NCBI GenBank assembly: GCA_018262715.1
Contig: JADFDS010000009.1
Span: forward strand, 16,293 to 80,292
Origin: Bacteroidota bacterium
GTDB lineage: Bacteria > Bacteroidota > Bacteroidia > Bacteroidales > VadinHA17
Length of the DNA stretch: 64,000 bases
Reading direction: 5' to 3'
The notes under the pieces were generated by a model. It was not told the DNA's origin, searched no databases, and saw nothing but the letters and a program-made list of their open reading frames with translations. This document shows, piece after piece, positions 33,840-42,764 of the stretch. Position numbers and translations under genes: made by a program. Every line of letters starts with the position of its first letter. The first letter of the stretch is position 1.

Positions 33840-34941
33840 ACCCGTAGTAATTAATGGGATTGGTTTTTATCCCGGAAAACCGGAGTGCAAAGTTAGGAAA
33901 TTTTTTCTGAATGAGGTCATAGAGGATTTCCAGTGAAAATTTTTCACTTTCGTAGTGTCCGATGTCAGCCACGAGCATTTCTCCGGGCGCTTCGGTGAAA
34001 GTATGATATTTGATATCTCCCGTGATGAATGCGTCGGCGCCGGTGCGCGCGGCGCTGCTGATGAGGTGTGACCCTGCTCCCCCGCATACGGCCACCGTGG
34101 TTACAGTGCGGGCGGGGTCACCGCAGTAGCGGATGACGGGCAGGCCGGTGAGCGCCCGCAGCCGCTCCAGCAGCGCCGCGCCTGTCAGCGGAGCTGCCAG
34201 GGCGCCAATGGCGCCCGCGCCGGCGCCCCTGTACTCATTCTCAAGCGCAATCAGATCCCATGCAACCTCCTCATAGGGATGTGCTGCCAGCATGGCCTTC
34301 AGACAGGCTCCCTTAATATGTGACGGCAACACAACCTCAATACGCACCTCGGACTCAGTGTGAAACTCACCTGGGCCGCCCGCAAAAGGATCAGCTCCCT
34401 CCCCGGCACGGTATGTCCCCTCACCCCTTGTATTGAAGCTGCACGAGTCATAGTTTCCGATATTCCCGGCACCGGCGGCATGGAGGGCTTCACGCACAGC
34501 CACGGAATGAGACTCCGGCACAAAGGTAACAAGCTTCAGCAGCCTGCCCCTCAGCGGCTCCAGCACTCTTATCCCCTCCAGCCCGATCTTTTCAGCCAGA
34601 ATACGGCTTACACCATTGCCTGCGTTGTCAAAACTGGTATGTGCAGAATAAACGGCTATGCCTTTCATGATCGCCGATGCCACGCACGTCTCGCTGTTGC
34701 TCCCGTAAGCCAGCCGCTTCAGCGGCCTGAAGATCAGAGGGTGATGTGAGAGCACAAGATCAAACCCTCCCGCAGCCGCCTCATCAATTACATCAGGGGT
34801 AACATCGACGGTCAGCAGCACAGAAGCAACCTCAGCCGTCAGATCACCGACCTGCAGTCCGCTGTTGTCATACTCTTCCTGAAATGACGGAGGGATCAGC
34901 CCCTCGAGCCACCTTACAAATTCTGCGAGTGTAACCGCCAT
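33814..34941 (-). CDS. Nif3-like dinuclear metal centre protein (YqfO type)
   Basis: 375 residues. Metal ligands of the Nif3 fold are in LSHHPLIF near the N-terminus and in DIGHYESEKF near the C-terminus. A PII-like insertion (about 120-240, from LLKLVTFVPESHS to HPYEEVAWDLI) identifies the longer YqfO-type subfamily. Biochemical role unsettled; GTP cyclohydrolase-like and chaperone ideas exist. I chose ATG 34941 (MAVTLAEFVRWLEGL) because it starts 4 bp after the MerR stop; the in-frame start at 34974 would overlap it. Cys-Gly-Gly-Cys protein gene follows. Confidence 0.88.
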   Translation of the reverse strand: MAVTLAEFVRWLEGLIPPSFQEEYDNSGLQVGDLTAEVASVLLTVDVTPDVIDEAAAGGFDLVLSHHPLIFRPLKRLAYGSNSETCVASAIMKGIAVYSAHTSFDNAGNGVSRILAEKIGLEGIRVLEPLRGRLLKLVTFVPESHSVAVREALHAAGAGNIGNYDSCSFNTRGEGTYRAGEGADPFAGGPGEFHTESEVRIEVVLPSHIKGACLKAMLAAHPYEEVAWDLIALENEYRGAGAGAIGALAAPLTGAALLERLRALTGLPVIRYCGDPARTVTTVAVCGGAGSHLISSAARTGADAFITGDIKYHTFTEAPGEMLVADIGHYESEKFSLEILYDLIQKKFPNFALRFSGIKTNPINYYGYDKTDEIT

Positions 34942-34945
34942 AAAA

Positions 34946-35284
34946 TCACTTGATTTCGTCCCTGATCTCCACAAGCATGGCCCTGATGTTGCGGAGGGTA
35001 TCTGCTATCTCAAGCCTGTAATCAGCATCGTCACGATTGTTTTTGAGGTATTTCTTCGCCCCATCCAGGGTCATGCCCCTCTCCCTCAGCAGGTGATGGA
35101 TCAGCCTGAGGTTCTTTAAGTCCTCTTGCATGAACAGCCGGTTGCCCTTGTTGTTCTTCCTGGGTTTGAGAATATCAAACTCCTTTTCCCAGAAGCGAAT
35201 GGTGGAAACAGGCTCTGAAAACATTTCGGCAACCTCACCGATCTGGTAAAAGAGCTTTTCCACTTTCTTTTCCCTGTAAGGCAT
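34946..35284 (-). CDS. MerR-family transcriptional regulator
   Basis: Short regulator of 112 residues: MerR winged helix (FYQIGEVAEMFSEPVSTIRFWEKEF, with the NNKGNRLF wing) followed by a helical C-terminus with no cysteine-based metal site. This form is common in Bacteroidota between an M23 peptidase and a Nif3 gene and its targets are unknown. It begins 15 bp after the M23 gene stop, so it is part of the same run. Confidence 0.85.
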   Translation of the reverse strand: MPYREKKVEKLFYQIGEVAEMFSEPVSTIRFWEKEFDILKPRKNNKGNRLFMQEDLKNLRLIHHLLRERGMTLDGAKKYLKNNRDDADYRLEIADTLRNIRAMLVEIRDEIK

Positions 35285-35299
35285 GATCAGTTAAATGAA

Positions 35300-36271
35300 T
35301 CAGTCGAAGGTCTGCCCGCTCTTGCCAGAAATCTCGAGCATCCGTTCATATTCCTCAGGCGTGAGGTCATTGAAGTAGTAGAGAGCCGGGTCAACATACT
35401 GCCCGTTGGCAAGAACCTCATAGTGCAGGTGCGGAGCAGTGGAAAGGCCGGTGCTGCCCACAAATCCTATCACATCTCCTCTCTTGACTTTCTGCCCTTC
35501 CTTCACATTGAACCGGTCAAGATGAGCATAAACGGTCTGGTATCCGAACCCATGATCAATGACCACATGGTTACCGAGTTCGCGGCGGGCCGACTTGACC
35601 GTCCGGATGACCCCGTTGCCCGTGGCATAAACATCTGTTCCCGTGGGCGCTGTAAAGTCCATTCCCGAATGGAACTTCGATATCTTGTATATTGGGTGAA
35701 TGCGATAGCCAAAACCTGATGCCGTACGCTTCAGATCCTTGTTCGAGAGAGGCTGTATCGCAGGGATACTGCTCAGCATCTCCTCCTTCTCCCTGGCATA
35801 GGCAACCAGTTCGTCAAACGACTCGGACTGGACATATATCTTTTTCCTGATCCTGTCAAGCCGCCTGGCAGTCTCCACAACCAGTTCGGAATTCGAAAAG
35901 CCTTCGAGTTCCTGGTACCGGTTAACCCCTCCGATCCCTCCTTCACGGTATGATGACGGAACCGGTTCGGTCTCAAAAATAGTCCGGTAGAGATTGTCAT
36001 CTGTCTCCTGAAGGTGTGTCAGAACCTTTTCCACGTTTTCCATTTCCCTGTTCATCAGCTCATACTGAAGGGTGAGCTGTGCTATCTCCCTCTTCAGGGC
36101 CTTTTCCTGCGGGGAGTCAAAGATGAAGGCAAAGATGAAACCGTAAATTCCGGCGAGGAACAGGGATGCGACGAAATATCCGAAAAGCCTAAGGAATGTC
36201 TGCCTGAGGCCCAGCCTGATCCTGTCAAAGCTGAGTGTCTCATGATTAAACTTGTATTTTGTCCTGGGCAT
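35300..36271 (-). CDS. M23 (LytM) peptidase, membrane-anchored, copy A
   Basis: About 323 residues: short basic N-terminus, one membrane helix (LFGYFVASLFLAGIYGFIF), a coiled coil and a C-terminal LytM domain with zinc ligands in FHSGMDFTAP and APHLHYEV. Predicted to cleave or regulate cleavage of peptidoglycan cross-links in the periplasm. The ATG at 36271 (MPRTKYKF) aligns with the start of the paralogue 106 bp upstream and leaves 28 bp after a -7 element; an in-frame ATG at 36286 is less likely. Tandem duplication with the next gene. Confidence 0.88.
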   Translation of the reverse strand: MPRTKYKFNHETLSFDRIRLGLRQTFLRLFGYFVASLFLAGIYGFIFAFIFDSPQEKALKREIAQLTLQYELMNREMENVEKVLTHLQETDDNLYRTIFETEPVPSSYREGGIGGVNRYQELEGFSNSELVVETARRLDRIRKKIYVQSESFDELVAYAREKEEMLSSIPAIQPLSNKDLKRTASGFGYRIHPIYKISKFHSGMDFTAPTGTDVYATGNGVIRTVKSARRELGNHVVIDHGFGYQTVYAHLDRFNVKEGQKVKRGDVIGFVGSTGLSTAPHLHYEVLANGQYVDPALYYFNDLTPEEYERMLEISGKSGQTFD

Positions 36272-36299
36272 TTTTATGGATGGCATGCTCTATACCCTG

Positions 36300-36307
36300 C
36301 AAACATA
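36300..36307 (-). promoter_or_regulatory. Putative -7 element of M23 copy A
   Basis: On the minus strand TATGTTTG matches TAnnTTTG, 28 bp before the chosen ATG. Confidence 0.4.
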
Positions 36308-36377
36308 AGAAATAATAGCAAAATACAAATACAGTTATGACTGCTGATAACGTTAAAAATTGATTAAAATTTTCCCG

Positions 36378-37334
36378 TCAGGGTTTGCTGAGGTATTCGA
36401 GCATCATGAAATATTCATCCTCCGTGAGGTTGTCCTGGAAGTACCAGAGGGGATTCACATGCTCGCCAAAAAGGTCTATCTGGTAATGCAGGTGGGGTCC
36501 GGTCGATGTTCCTGTGTTGCCGGATAATCCTATGAAGTCACCCCGGGAGACTTTCTGACCCTGCCTGACGTTGAATTCGCTCAGGTGCCCGTAGATAGTC
36601 CTGTAGCCATATCCGTGGTCAATAACCACCTTTATCCCGAATCCGTCACGCTGGTTGCCCGCATAGGCCACAACACCAGCCCCGGTTGCATGCACCTCGG
36701 TGCCGATCGGACAGCAGAAATCCTGTCCGAAATGCCAGCGTGGTGAACCAAGCACCGGATGCTTTTCACGGAACTTCATGCCGTCACCAAGCCGCAGGGT
36801 GACATTTACGGGCCTGATATACGGCAGATGCTCCCACATCTCCTTCCACTCGGATGCCCTTGCCGTAAGTTCTGTAAGTGAGTTGTACTGAATATTTGTC
36901 TGCGTTTTCAGGTCATCAAACTTCGACCTTACCTTCATCATAAGATCAGAGTTCATGTAACCGGTCAGATCGGCCGTCCTGTTGGTACCTCCCGATCCTC
37001 CTTCAGAGATATCAGCCGGTATGACAGGCAGGTCGAGTACCGCCCTGTATGAGGCATTGTCAGTGGAACGAAGTTCAGCCACTGCTGCTGTGGAGTGATC
37101 AATTTGTTTTTCAAGCATGGTGTACTGTAACCTCAGCTCTTCCACCTGCTGCTGAAGCAACTCCTCCTTGGGCGAACCGAACAACCGGTGAAAGATGAGG
37201 CTGTAAAAAAGAGTGGCTACTATCGAAAGAGACAACCACAGTGCGAACCGGAGAAGCTTCTCCCTCCCGTTTCTCCTGTGTTGCAGGAACTGCAGGTTCG
37301 CATGATCAAAAACGTAATTTTTCCTTCTAAGCAT
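36378..37334 (-). CDS. M23 (LytM) peptidase, membrane-anchored, copy B
   Basis: 318 residues with the same plan as copy A: basic start MLRRKNYVFDH, membrane helix (ALWLSLSIVATLFYSLIF), coiled coil, and LytM domain with zinc ligands WHFGQDFCCP and GPHLHYQI. The catalytic domains align closely, including VVIDHGYGYRTIYGHLSEFNV. Two adjacent copies divergent from alaS are a recurrent arrangement in Bacteroidota. Predicted periplasmic endopeptidase; both copies keep the zinc ligands, so neither looks like a degenerate activator. Confidence 0.88.
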   Translation of the reverse strand: MLRRKNYVFDHANLQFLQHRRNGREKLLRFALWLSLSIVATLFYSLIFHRLFGSPKEELLQQQVEELRLQYTMLEKQIDHSTAAVAELRSTDNASYRAVLDLPVIPADISEGGSGGTNRTADLTGYMNSDLMMKVRSKFDDLKTQTNIQYNSLTELTARASEWKEMWEHLPYIRPVNVTLRLGDGMKFREKHPVLGSPRWHFGQDFCCPIGTEVHATGAGVVAYAGNQRDGFGIKVVIDHGYGYRTIYGHLSEFNVRQGQKVSRGDFIGLSGNTGTSTGPHLHYQIDLFGEHVNPLWYFQDNLTEDEYFMMLEYLSKP

Positions 37335-37378
37335 CAGCAGATCCGTGGACCCCCCACCATTTTAAGATGACTATTCTG

Positions 37379-37386
37379 CAAACGTA
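37379..37386 (-). promoter_or_regulatory. Putative -7 element of M23 copy B
   Basis: On the minus strand TACGTTTG matches TAnnTTTG, 44 bp upstream of the ATG, in the intergenic region shared with divergent alaS. No matching element for alaS was found. Confidence 0.4.
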
Positions 37387-37450
37387 AAATATTTGATTTA
37401 ATTTTACGCACCCCAGTGAAAATAGTTTCAAATCGGGCCGCGAAGTTAAA

Positions 37451-40084
37451 ATGAGAGCAAACGAAATAAGAGAGGAATTTCTTGGCTTTTTCAGGTCAAA
37501 GGAACATAAAATCGTGCCTTCGGCACCGATGGTAATAAAGAATGACCCCACACTGATGTTCACCAATGCCGGAATGAACCAGTTCAAGGACATTTTTCTC
37601 GGCAACCAGCCGGCAAAATACAAAAGAATAGCAAACTCGCAGAAATGCCTGCGTGTCTCAGGTAAACACAATGACCTCGAGGAGGTGGGACTTGACACCT
37701 ACCACCATACGATGTTCGAGATGCTTGGCAACTGGTCATTCGGTGACTACTTTAAAAAGGAAGCAATAGAGTGGGCGTGGGAGTTCCTTTCCGGCCGGCT
37801 CGGGATTCCTGCCGGGCGGATATACGCCACCGTATTCGAAGGTGATCCCGTTGAAGACGTGCCGCGCGATGAAGAGGCCGCAACATACTGGGCGAAGTGT
37901 TTTGGCAACACGGAGAATCACATTCTCGACGGATCAAAGAAGGACAATTTCTGGGAGATGGGTGAGACGGGTCCGTGCGGACCCTGCTCGGAGATTCACG
38001 TCGATATCAGGTCAGAGAGTGAGAGGGCTGCAATCCCCGGGCACCTGCTTGTGAACAAGGGTCATCCCCAGGTGATTGAGATTTGGAACCTGGTGTTCAT
38101 CCAGTATAACCGACGTGCCGGCGGTGAACTTGAGCTCCTCCCTGACAGGCACGTGGATACGGGCATGGGATTCGAGAGACTCTGCATGGTCATCCAGAAC
38201 AAACAGTCAAACTATGACACAGATGTCTTCCAGCCTCTGCTGGCAGCCTCCGCAGAAGCAACCGGCAAACCATACGGACAGAAGAATGACTGGGATATAG
38301 CCCACCGGGTCATTGCGGACCACCTGCGGACGGTATCTTTCTCAGTGGCTGACGGCCAGCTCCCCTCAAACAACAGGGCCGGTTATGTCATCAGGAGAAT
38401 ACTTCGTCGTGCCGTAAGGTACGGATACACCTCTCTCGGAATGACCGAACCGTTCATATACAGGCTCCTGCCCGCACTGGTGGAGTCAATGGGCGGTCAC
38501 TATCCGGAGCTCAAAGCCCAGCAGGATATTATATCAAAGGTGATCCGCGAGGAGGAACAGTCATTCCTCAGAACCCTTGGCAAAGGACTCAGGATGATAG
38601 AACGCCGGGTGGAAACCCTCCGCCAGGAAGGGAAAAGCATCTTCCCGGGCAGTGACGCATTTGAACTTTTTGACACCTATGGCTTCCCGGTTGACCTCAC
38701 CCAGCTGATTCTCAGGGAAAACAGGATGACGCTCGATGAGGAGGCATTCAGGAATGAACTCAATGCCCAGAAGGAAAGGTCAAGGGATGACGCTGCCGTG
38801 TCAGCAGACGACTGGGTGGTGATCCGTGAAACGGAAAGCACCATCTTCACCGGATATGACCGGACCGAAGACCAGGTAAGGATAGCACGTTACCGGAAGG
38901 TAACCTCACGGGGCCGCCAGGCTGTTCAGCTTGTGTTTGACAGAACACCGTTCTATGCTGAATCGGGAGGCCAGACAGGTGACCGTGGATTCATTGAGGC
39001 CGGAAAGGAAAAAATCATCATCACTGACACTGTCAGGGAAAACAACCTGATCATCCATATCGCTTCCGCTGTGCCGGCTGATCCGTCACTGACATTCAGG
39101 GCAACAGTTGATGCCGAAGCCAGGCAGGATACCGCCAACAACCATTCGGCAACACACCTCATGCACCATGCACTGAGGGAAGTCCTTGGCAAACATGTGG
39201 AACAGAAAGGTTCGCTGGTCACCCCTGACCGGCTGAGGTTCGACTTCAGTCACTTCCGACAGGTGACTCCGGAAGAAATATCTTCCGTGGAAGAGAAGGT
39301 CAACTCGATGATAATGCAGAATATCGTCTCCGAGGTGCATGATGACACCCCGATAGAAGAGGCCCTGTCAATGGGCGCCATGGCCCTGTTCGGAGAGAAA
39401 TACGGCGAGAAGGTAAGGGTGGTAACATTCGGAGATTCAGTCGAGCTGTGCGGAGGAACACATGTCGACCGGACATCCCGGATAGGATTGTTCAAGATTG
39501 TCTCTGAAGGAGCCGTGGCCGCAGGCGTCAGAAGAATAGAGGCCGTGACCGGCCGGAAGGCAGTAAGCTATATCAACGAGAAACTGAGCATCCTCGATGA
39601 GGTCACGGCTATGCTCCGCAGCACAGGAAACCCGGTGGCCAATATATCAAAACTGATGGCTGAGAACGCCGCACTTAAAGGCACTATTGAAAAACTCCAG
39701 GCTTCAGCAGCCCTGTCAGCCCGGAATGAACTGGCGGCCAGGGCGGAAACTGCCGGAAACTGCCGTATCTATTCAGGAGTCCTTGAAGAGACCGGGGCTG
39801 ATACACTGAAGAATATCGCTCACCAGATAAGACAGGCTGACAGCAGCAGCATAATCGTGATCGGTTCCGGATACGAAGGCAAGGCTGCACTGGTGGTGGG
39901 ACTGGGAGACAACGCAACCGGTTCCGGCCGCCTCAACGCTGTCGAAATCATTAAGGCTGTCTCGGGTGAAATAAACGGAGGAGGAGGAGGACAGCCATTC
40001 CTGGCAACTGCCGGCGGCAAAAAACCTGAAGGGCTTCCCGGGGCAGTGGCAAGGGCCGTGGAGATGGCAAAAAATATGCTGTAG
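37451..40084 (+). CDS. alaS: Alanyl-tRNA synthetase
   Basis: 877 residues, full length. Class II catalytic core (FTNAGMNQFKDIFLG, EVGLDTYHHTMFEMLGNW), editing domain with zinc ligands HSATHLMHHAL and CGGTHVDRTS, and C-Ala domain ending in NGGGGGQPFLATAGGKKPE. Charges tRNA-Ala and clears mischarged Ser and Gly. Monocistronic, divergent from the M23 pair. A weak hairpin (CTGAAA and TTTCAG, 40114-40130) lies after its stop. Confidence 0.97.
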   Translation: MRANEIREEFLGFFRSKEHKIVPSAPMVIKNDPTLMFTNAGMNQFKDIFLGNQPAKYKRIANSQKCLRVSGKHNDLEEVGLDTYHHTMFEMLGNWSFGDYFKKEAIEWAWEFLSGRLGIPAGRIYATVFEGDPVEDVPRDEEAATYWAKCFGNTENHILDGSKKDNFWEMGETGPCGPCSEIHVDIRSESERAAIPGHLLVNKGHPQVIEIWNLVFIQYNRRAGGELELLPDRHVDTGMGFERLCMVIQNKQSNYDTDVFQPLLAASAEATGKPYGQKNDWDIAHRVIADHLRTVSFSVADGQLPSNNRAGYVIRRILRRAVRYGYTSLGMTEPFIYRLLPALVESMGGHYPELKAQQDIISKVIREEEQSFLRTLGKGLRMIERRVETLRQEGKSIFPGSDAFELFDTYGFPVDLTQLILRENRMTLDEEAFRNELNAQKERSRDDAAVSADDWVVIRETESTIFTGYDRTEDQVRIARYRKVTSRGRQAVQLVFDRTPFYAESGGQTGDRGFIEAGKEKIIITDTVRENNLIIHIASAVPADPSLTFRATVDAEARQDTANNHSATHLMHHALREVLGKHVEQKGSLVTPDRLRFDFSHFRQVTPEEISSVEEKVNSMIMQNIVSEVHDDTPIEEALSMGAMALFGEKYGEKVRVVTFGDSVELCGGTHVDRTSRIGLFKIVSEGAVAAGVRRIEAVTGRKAVSYINEKLSILDEVTAMLRSTGNPVANISKLMAENAALKGTIEKLQASAALSARNELAARAETAGNCRIYSGVLEETGADTLKNIAHQIRQADSSSIIVIGSGYEGKAALVVGLGDNATGSGRLNAVEIIKAVSGEINGGGGGQPFLATAGGKKPEGLPGAVARAVEMAKNML

Positions 40085-40240
40085 AAGAGATTTTCTGCCG
40101 TTCGAAACAGCCGCTGAAAACTGGTTTCAGTACAAGACTACAGATCAAATTGTTAGACTGTCAGTAATTTGACCGTTCTTATTCTTGTTTTTTTTGTTCG
40201 AAATCCTTAATCTTGTATCACTAATCCAAATCTTATTCTG

Positions 40241-42094
40241 ATGGAAGTTACCAGAACGTTTGACCTGATAGACCTGGGGTGTAAGGTCTGTCCGCGGGAG
40301 GTCATGTTCGGCGGTAAACACGGCAACGGGTGGGTCACCTACTCTACCGAGGCCGTAAGGGAACTGACCGACCTTTTTTCCTGTGGCATGATGGCCATTG
40401 GTTACACCAGGGGTGATCACATCGCCACCATCACCCCGAATAAAGCCGAATGGAACATAGTGGACCACGGACTGGCACAGGCCGGTATGATCCATGTACC
40501 CGTCTATCCCACTATCGGCCATGAGGAATATGCATACATTCTCGATCACTCCGGGGCAAAGGCAGTGATAATCGGCAACAAACAGATTTACAACAAGATT
40601 TCATCGGTAGTTTCAAAGATCCCGGCTGTCAGGGCGCTGTACTCCTTTGACCAGTTCAACGGCCTGATGACATTTGATGATATCATCGAAGAGGGCAGAA
40701 AGAACCGGGGAAGATTCATGGATGAACTGTCAGCAATCAGGGACTCCATCAAACCCTCTGACATGGTGACCATTATATATACCTCGGGTACCACCGGGAA
40801 TCCCAAGGGGGTCATGCTGTCACACAACAACCTGGTCACCAACGCTATAGCAACCAGTACCGCACATGAGTTCGGACTGGGCTACAGGGCGCTCAGTTTC
40901 CTGCCTCTCTGTCATGTCTATGAGCGGATGATGAATTACCACTTCCAGTACAAGGGGACAAGCATATACTACCTTGAGAACATGGGCGTCATCGCAGAAA
41001 CAATGCGTGAGATCAAACCCCATATAGCAAATACGGTCCCAAGGCTGCTGGAAAAGATTTACGACAACATTATAAGTAAGGGGAAAAACCTGCCCTGGCT
41101 CAAAAAGCAGATCTTCTTCTGGGCAGTGACCCTGGGACTTAAATTCAGGCTCAGGGGCAACACCCGGTTTTACCGGTTCAGGCTTGGCATAGCCCGCAAA
41201 CTGGTTTTCAACAAGTGGAAAGAGGCGCTGGGTGGTGAGCTCCGCGTTCTGGTCTCCGGCGGCGCCGCCCTGCAGTCGCGCCTCGAACGCATTTACTGGG
41301 CTGCCGGCATACCTGTTCTCCAGGGTTACGGCCTCACGGAGACATCCCCTGTCATCGCTGTCAATCCCCTGCGGATCCCTGACATAAAGTTTGAAACGGT
41401 GGGTCCCATTCTTGACGGCGTGCAGGTGAAGATAGCCGATGACGGTGAGATCCTCTGCAAGGGCCCCAATATAATGATGGGCTACTACAGGGAGCCGGAG
41501 ATGACAGCTGAAGTGATTGATTCAGACGGCTGGTTCCATACCGGCGATATCGGAAGGATTGAGGATGGCAGGTTCCTCCGGATCACTGACCGCAAGAAGG
41601 AGATGTTCAAACTTTCGGCCGGAAAATACATCTCTCCCCAGGTGATTGAAAACAGACTGAAGGAATCAATTTTCATCGAACAGGCGATGGTGATAGGTGA
41701 AAATGAAAAGTTTGCCAGCGCCCTGTTATCGCCCAACTTCACCTTCCTTCACGACTGGTGCTCGATACACAGGATACAGTATCGTGACAACACCGACCTG
41801 GTGGAGATACCCGAGGTGATCGAACGGTTTGCCAGGGAGGTACGGGAGGTGAACAAAAACCTCGGAGAGTTTGAACAGATAAAACGGTTCAGGCTGGTGA
41901 CCGAAGAGTGGACTCCCCAGACAGGCGAACTCTCACCCACCCTGAAACTCCGGAGAAATATCCTGACCGGCAGGTATCAGAACATCATAAATGAGATTTA
42001 CTCGGTGAAGGAGAAGGGTAACGTGGTTGAAAAGGTTGTGGAAGTAATCCGCAACGGAGTCAGCGGCATCCTGAAGAACCTGCCGAAATTCTGA
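40241..42094 (+). CDS. Long-chain fatty acid CoA ligase (AMP-forming)
   Basis: 617 residues, ANL superfamily. ATP-binding signature IIYTSGTTGNPKGVMLSH (about 178-195), YGLTETSP, GWFHTGDIGRIEDG and DRKKEMFKLSAGKYISP, the last with the C-terminal catalytic region. It belongs to the FadD15-like long-chain group common in Bacteroidota (often annotated as AMP-binding protein) and activates fatty acids for membrane lipid use or oxidation. No SD is visible; TATTCTTG and TAATCTTG upstream are each one mismatch from the -7 consensus. A GC-rich tandem repeat follows its stop. Confidence 0.9.
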   Translation: MEVTRTFDLIDLGCKVCPREVMFGGKHGNGWVTYSTEAVRELTDLFSCGMMAIGYTRGDHIATITPNKAEWNIVDHGLAQAGMIHVPVYPTIGHEEYAYILDHSGAKAVIIGNKQIYNKISSVVSKIPAVRALYSFDQFNGLMTFDDIIEEGRKNRGRFMDELSAIRDSIKPSDMVTIIYTSGTTGNPKGVMLSHNNLVTNAIATSTAHEFGLGYRALSFLPLCHVYERMMNYHFQYKGTSIYYLENMGVIAETMREIKPHIANTVPRLLEKIYDNIISKGKNLPWLKKQIFFWAVTLGLKFRLRGNTRFYRFRLGIARKLVFNKWKEALGGELRVLVSGGAALQSRLERIYWAAGIPVLQGYGLTETSPVIAVNPLRIPDIKFETVGPILDGVQVKIADDGEILCKGPNIMMGYYREPEMTAEVIDSDGWFHTGDIGRIEDGRFLRITDRKKEMFKLSAGKYISPQVIENRLKESIFIEQAMVIGENEKFASALLSPNFTFLHDWCSIHRIQYRDNTDLVEIPEVIERFAREVREVNKNLGEFEQIKRFRLVTEEWTPQTGELSPTLKLRRNILTGRYQNIINEIYSVKEKGNVVEKVVEVIRNGVSGILKNLPKF

Positions 42095-42117
42095 CAGCCT
42101 CCGTCAGCCACTTCAGA

Positions 42118-42215
42118 CCTGCCTGACCGGCCCCGCCAGTCCGGCCCTGCCTGACCGGCACCGTCAATCCGGCCCTGTCAATCCGGCCCTGCCTGACCGG
42201 CCCCGTCAATCCTGC
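42118..42215. repeat. Degenerate 14-bp GC-rich tandem repeat
   Basis: Seven consecutive 14-bp units related to CCTGCCTGACCGGC run from 24 bp after the acyl-CoA ligase stop. Copies 1, 3 and 6 are identical, and others vary to CCGTCAATCCGGC-type forms, giving a higher-order 28-bp period. Non-coding and extragenic; no dyad symmetry strong enough for a simple terminator. Confidence 0.8.
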
Positions 42216-42279
42216 CATGCCAATTTTCCGGCAGTGTGTGAGGGGATACCATTCAATGGTTACCTCCTTATTATTTTTA

Positions 42280-42287
42280 TACCTTTG
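42280..42287 (+). promoter_or_regulatory. Putative -7 element of the DUF6452 gene
   Basis: TACCTTTG matches TAnnTTTG and ends 9 bp before the ATG at 42297, implying an mRNA with almost no leader. Confidence 0.5.
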
Positions 42288-42296
42288 TATCCCGTT

Positions 42297-42764
42297 ATGA
42301 AGAGACTCTCCGTCATAATCTATATTGCCGTCATCCCGTCCCTGGTCATGGTCATTCCCTCCTGCTCGGTGCAACCATGCTACGAGGAGACGGATCCGGT
42401 ACTTCACACCGTCCTTCTGGTCAGCGGAACCGGAGAGGCAGCAAAGGCAGACTCACTCAGGGTATATACATACAGGGAAACCGATACACTCAGATTCATC
42501 AACCTGAAAGGAGTATCCTCATTCTCCGTGCCTCTTGACCCGGCCAGCGACGAGTCGGAGTTCCTTATTACCCTCAACGGTATCACCGATACGGCTTTGA
42601 TACGCTACAGCCGGAAGCCGCACCTTGTCTCGCCGGAGTGCGGCTACACCATCATAAGCGAATTGACCGGGCTTAAAACAACGCATAATATAATTGACAC
42701 GCTCATCATAGAGAACAAATTCGTGAACCTCGATGGCCAGAAGAACCTGCATCTTTTTTATTAG
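42297..42764 (+). CDS. DUF6452-like putative lipoprotein
   Basis: 155 residues beginning MKRLSVIIYIAVIPSLVMVI with a lipobox-like PSC, then a small mostly beta domain with conserved-looking cysteines (VQPCYEETDPV, SPECGYT). It resembles DUF6452 family proteins of Bacteroidota, which usually precede a DUF6048 gene as here. Function unknown; localisation probably outer-membrane periplasmic face. An in-frame start at 42234 is rejected because it lies upstream of the promoter element. Overlaps the following gene by 32 bp. Confidence 0.7.
   Translation: MKRLSVIIYIAVIPSLVMVIPSCSVQPCYEETDPVLHTVLLVSGTGEAAKADSLRVYTYRETDTLRFINLKGVSSFSVPLDPASDESEFLITLNGITDTALIRYSRKPHLVSPECGYTIISELTGLKTTHNIIDTLIIENKFVNLDGQKNLHLFY

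Noticed and set aside
40114..40130. Rho-independent terminator after alaS
   Set aside because: CTGAAA/TTTCAG is only a 6-bp, partly AT stem with no T-run, too weak to call.
42118..42215. CRISPR array
   Set aside because: The units are 14 bp, contiguous and without spacers, and no cas genes are present.
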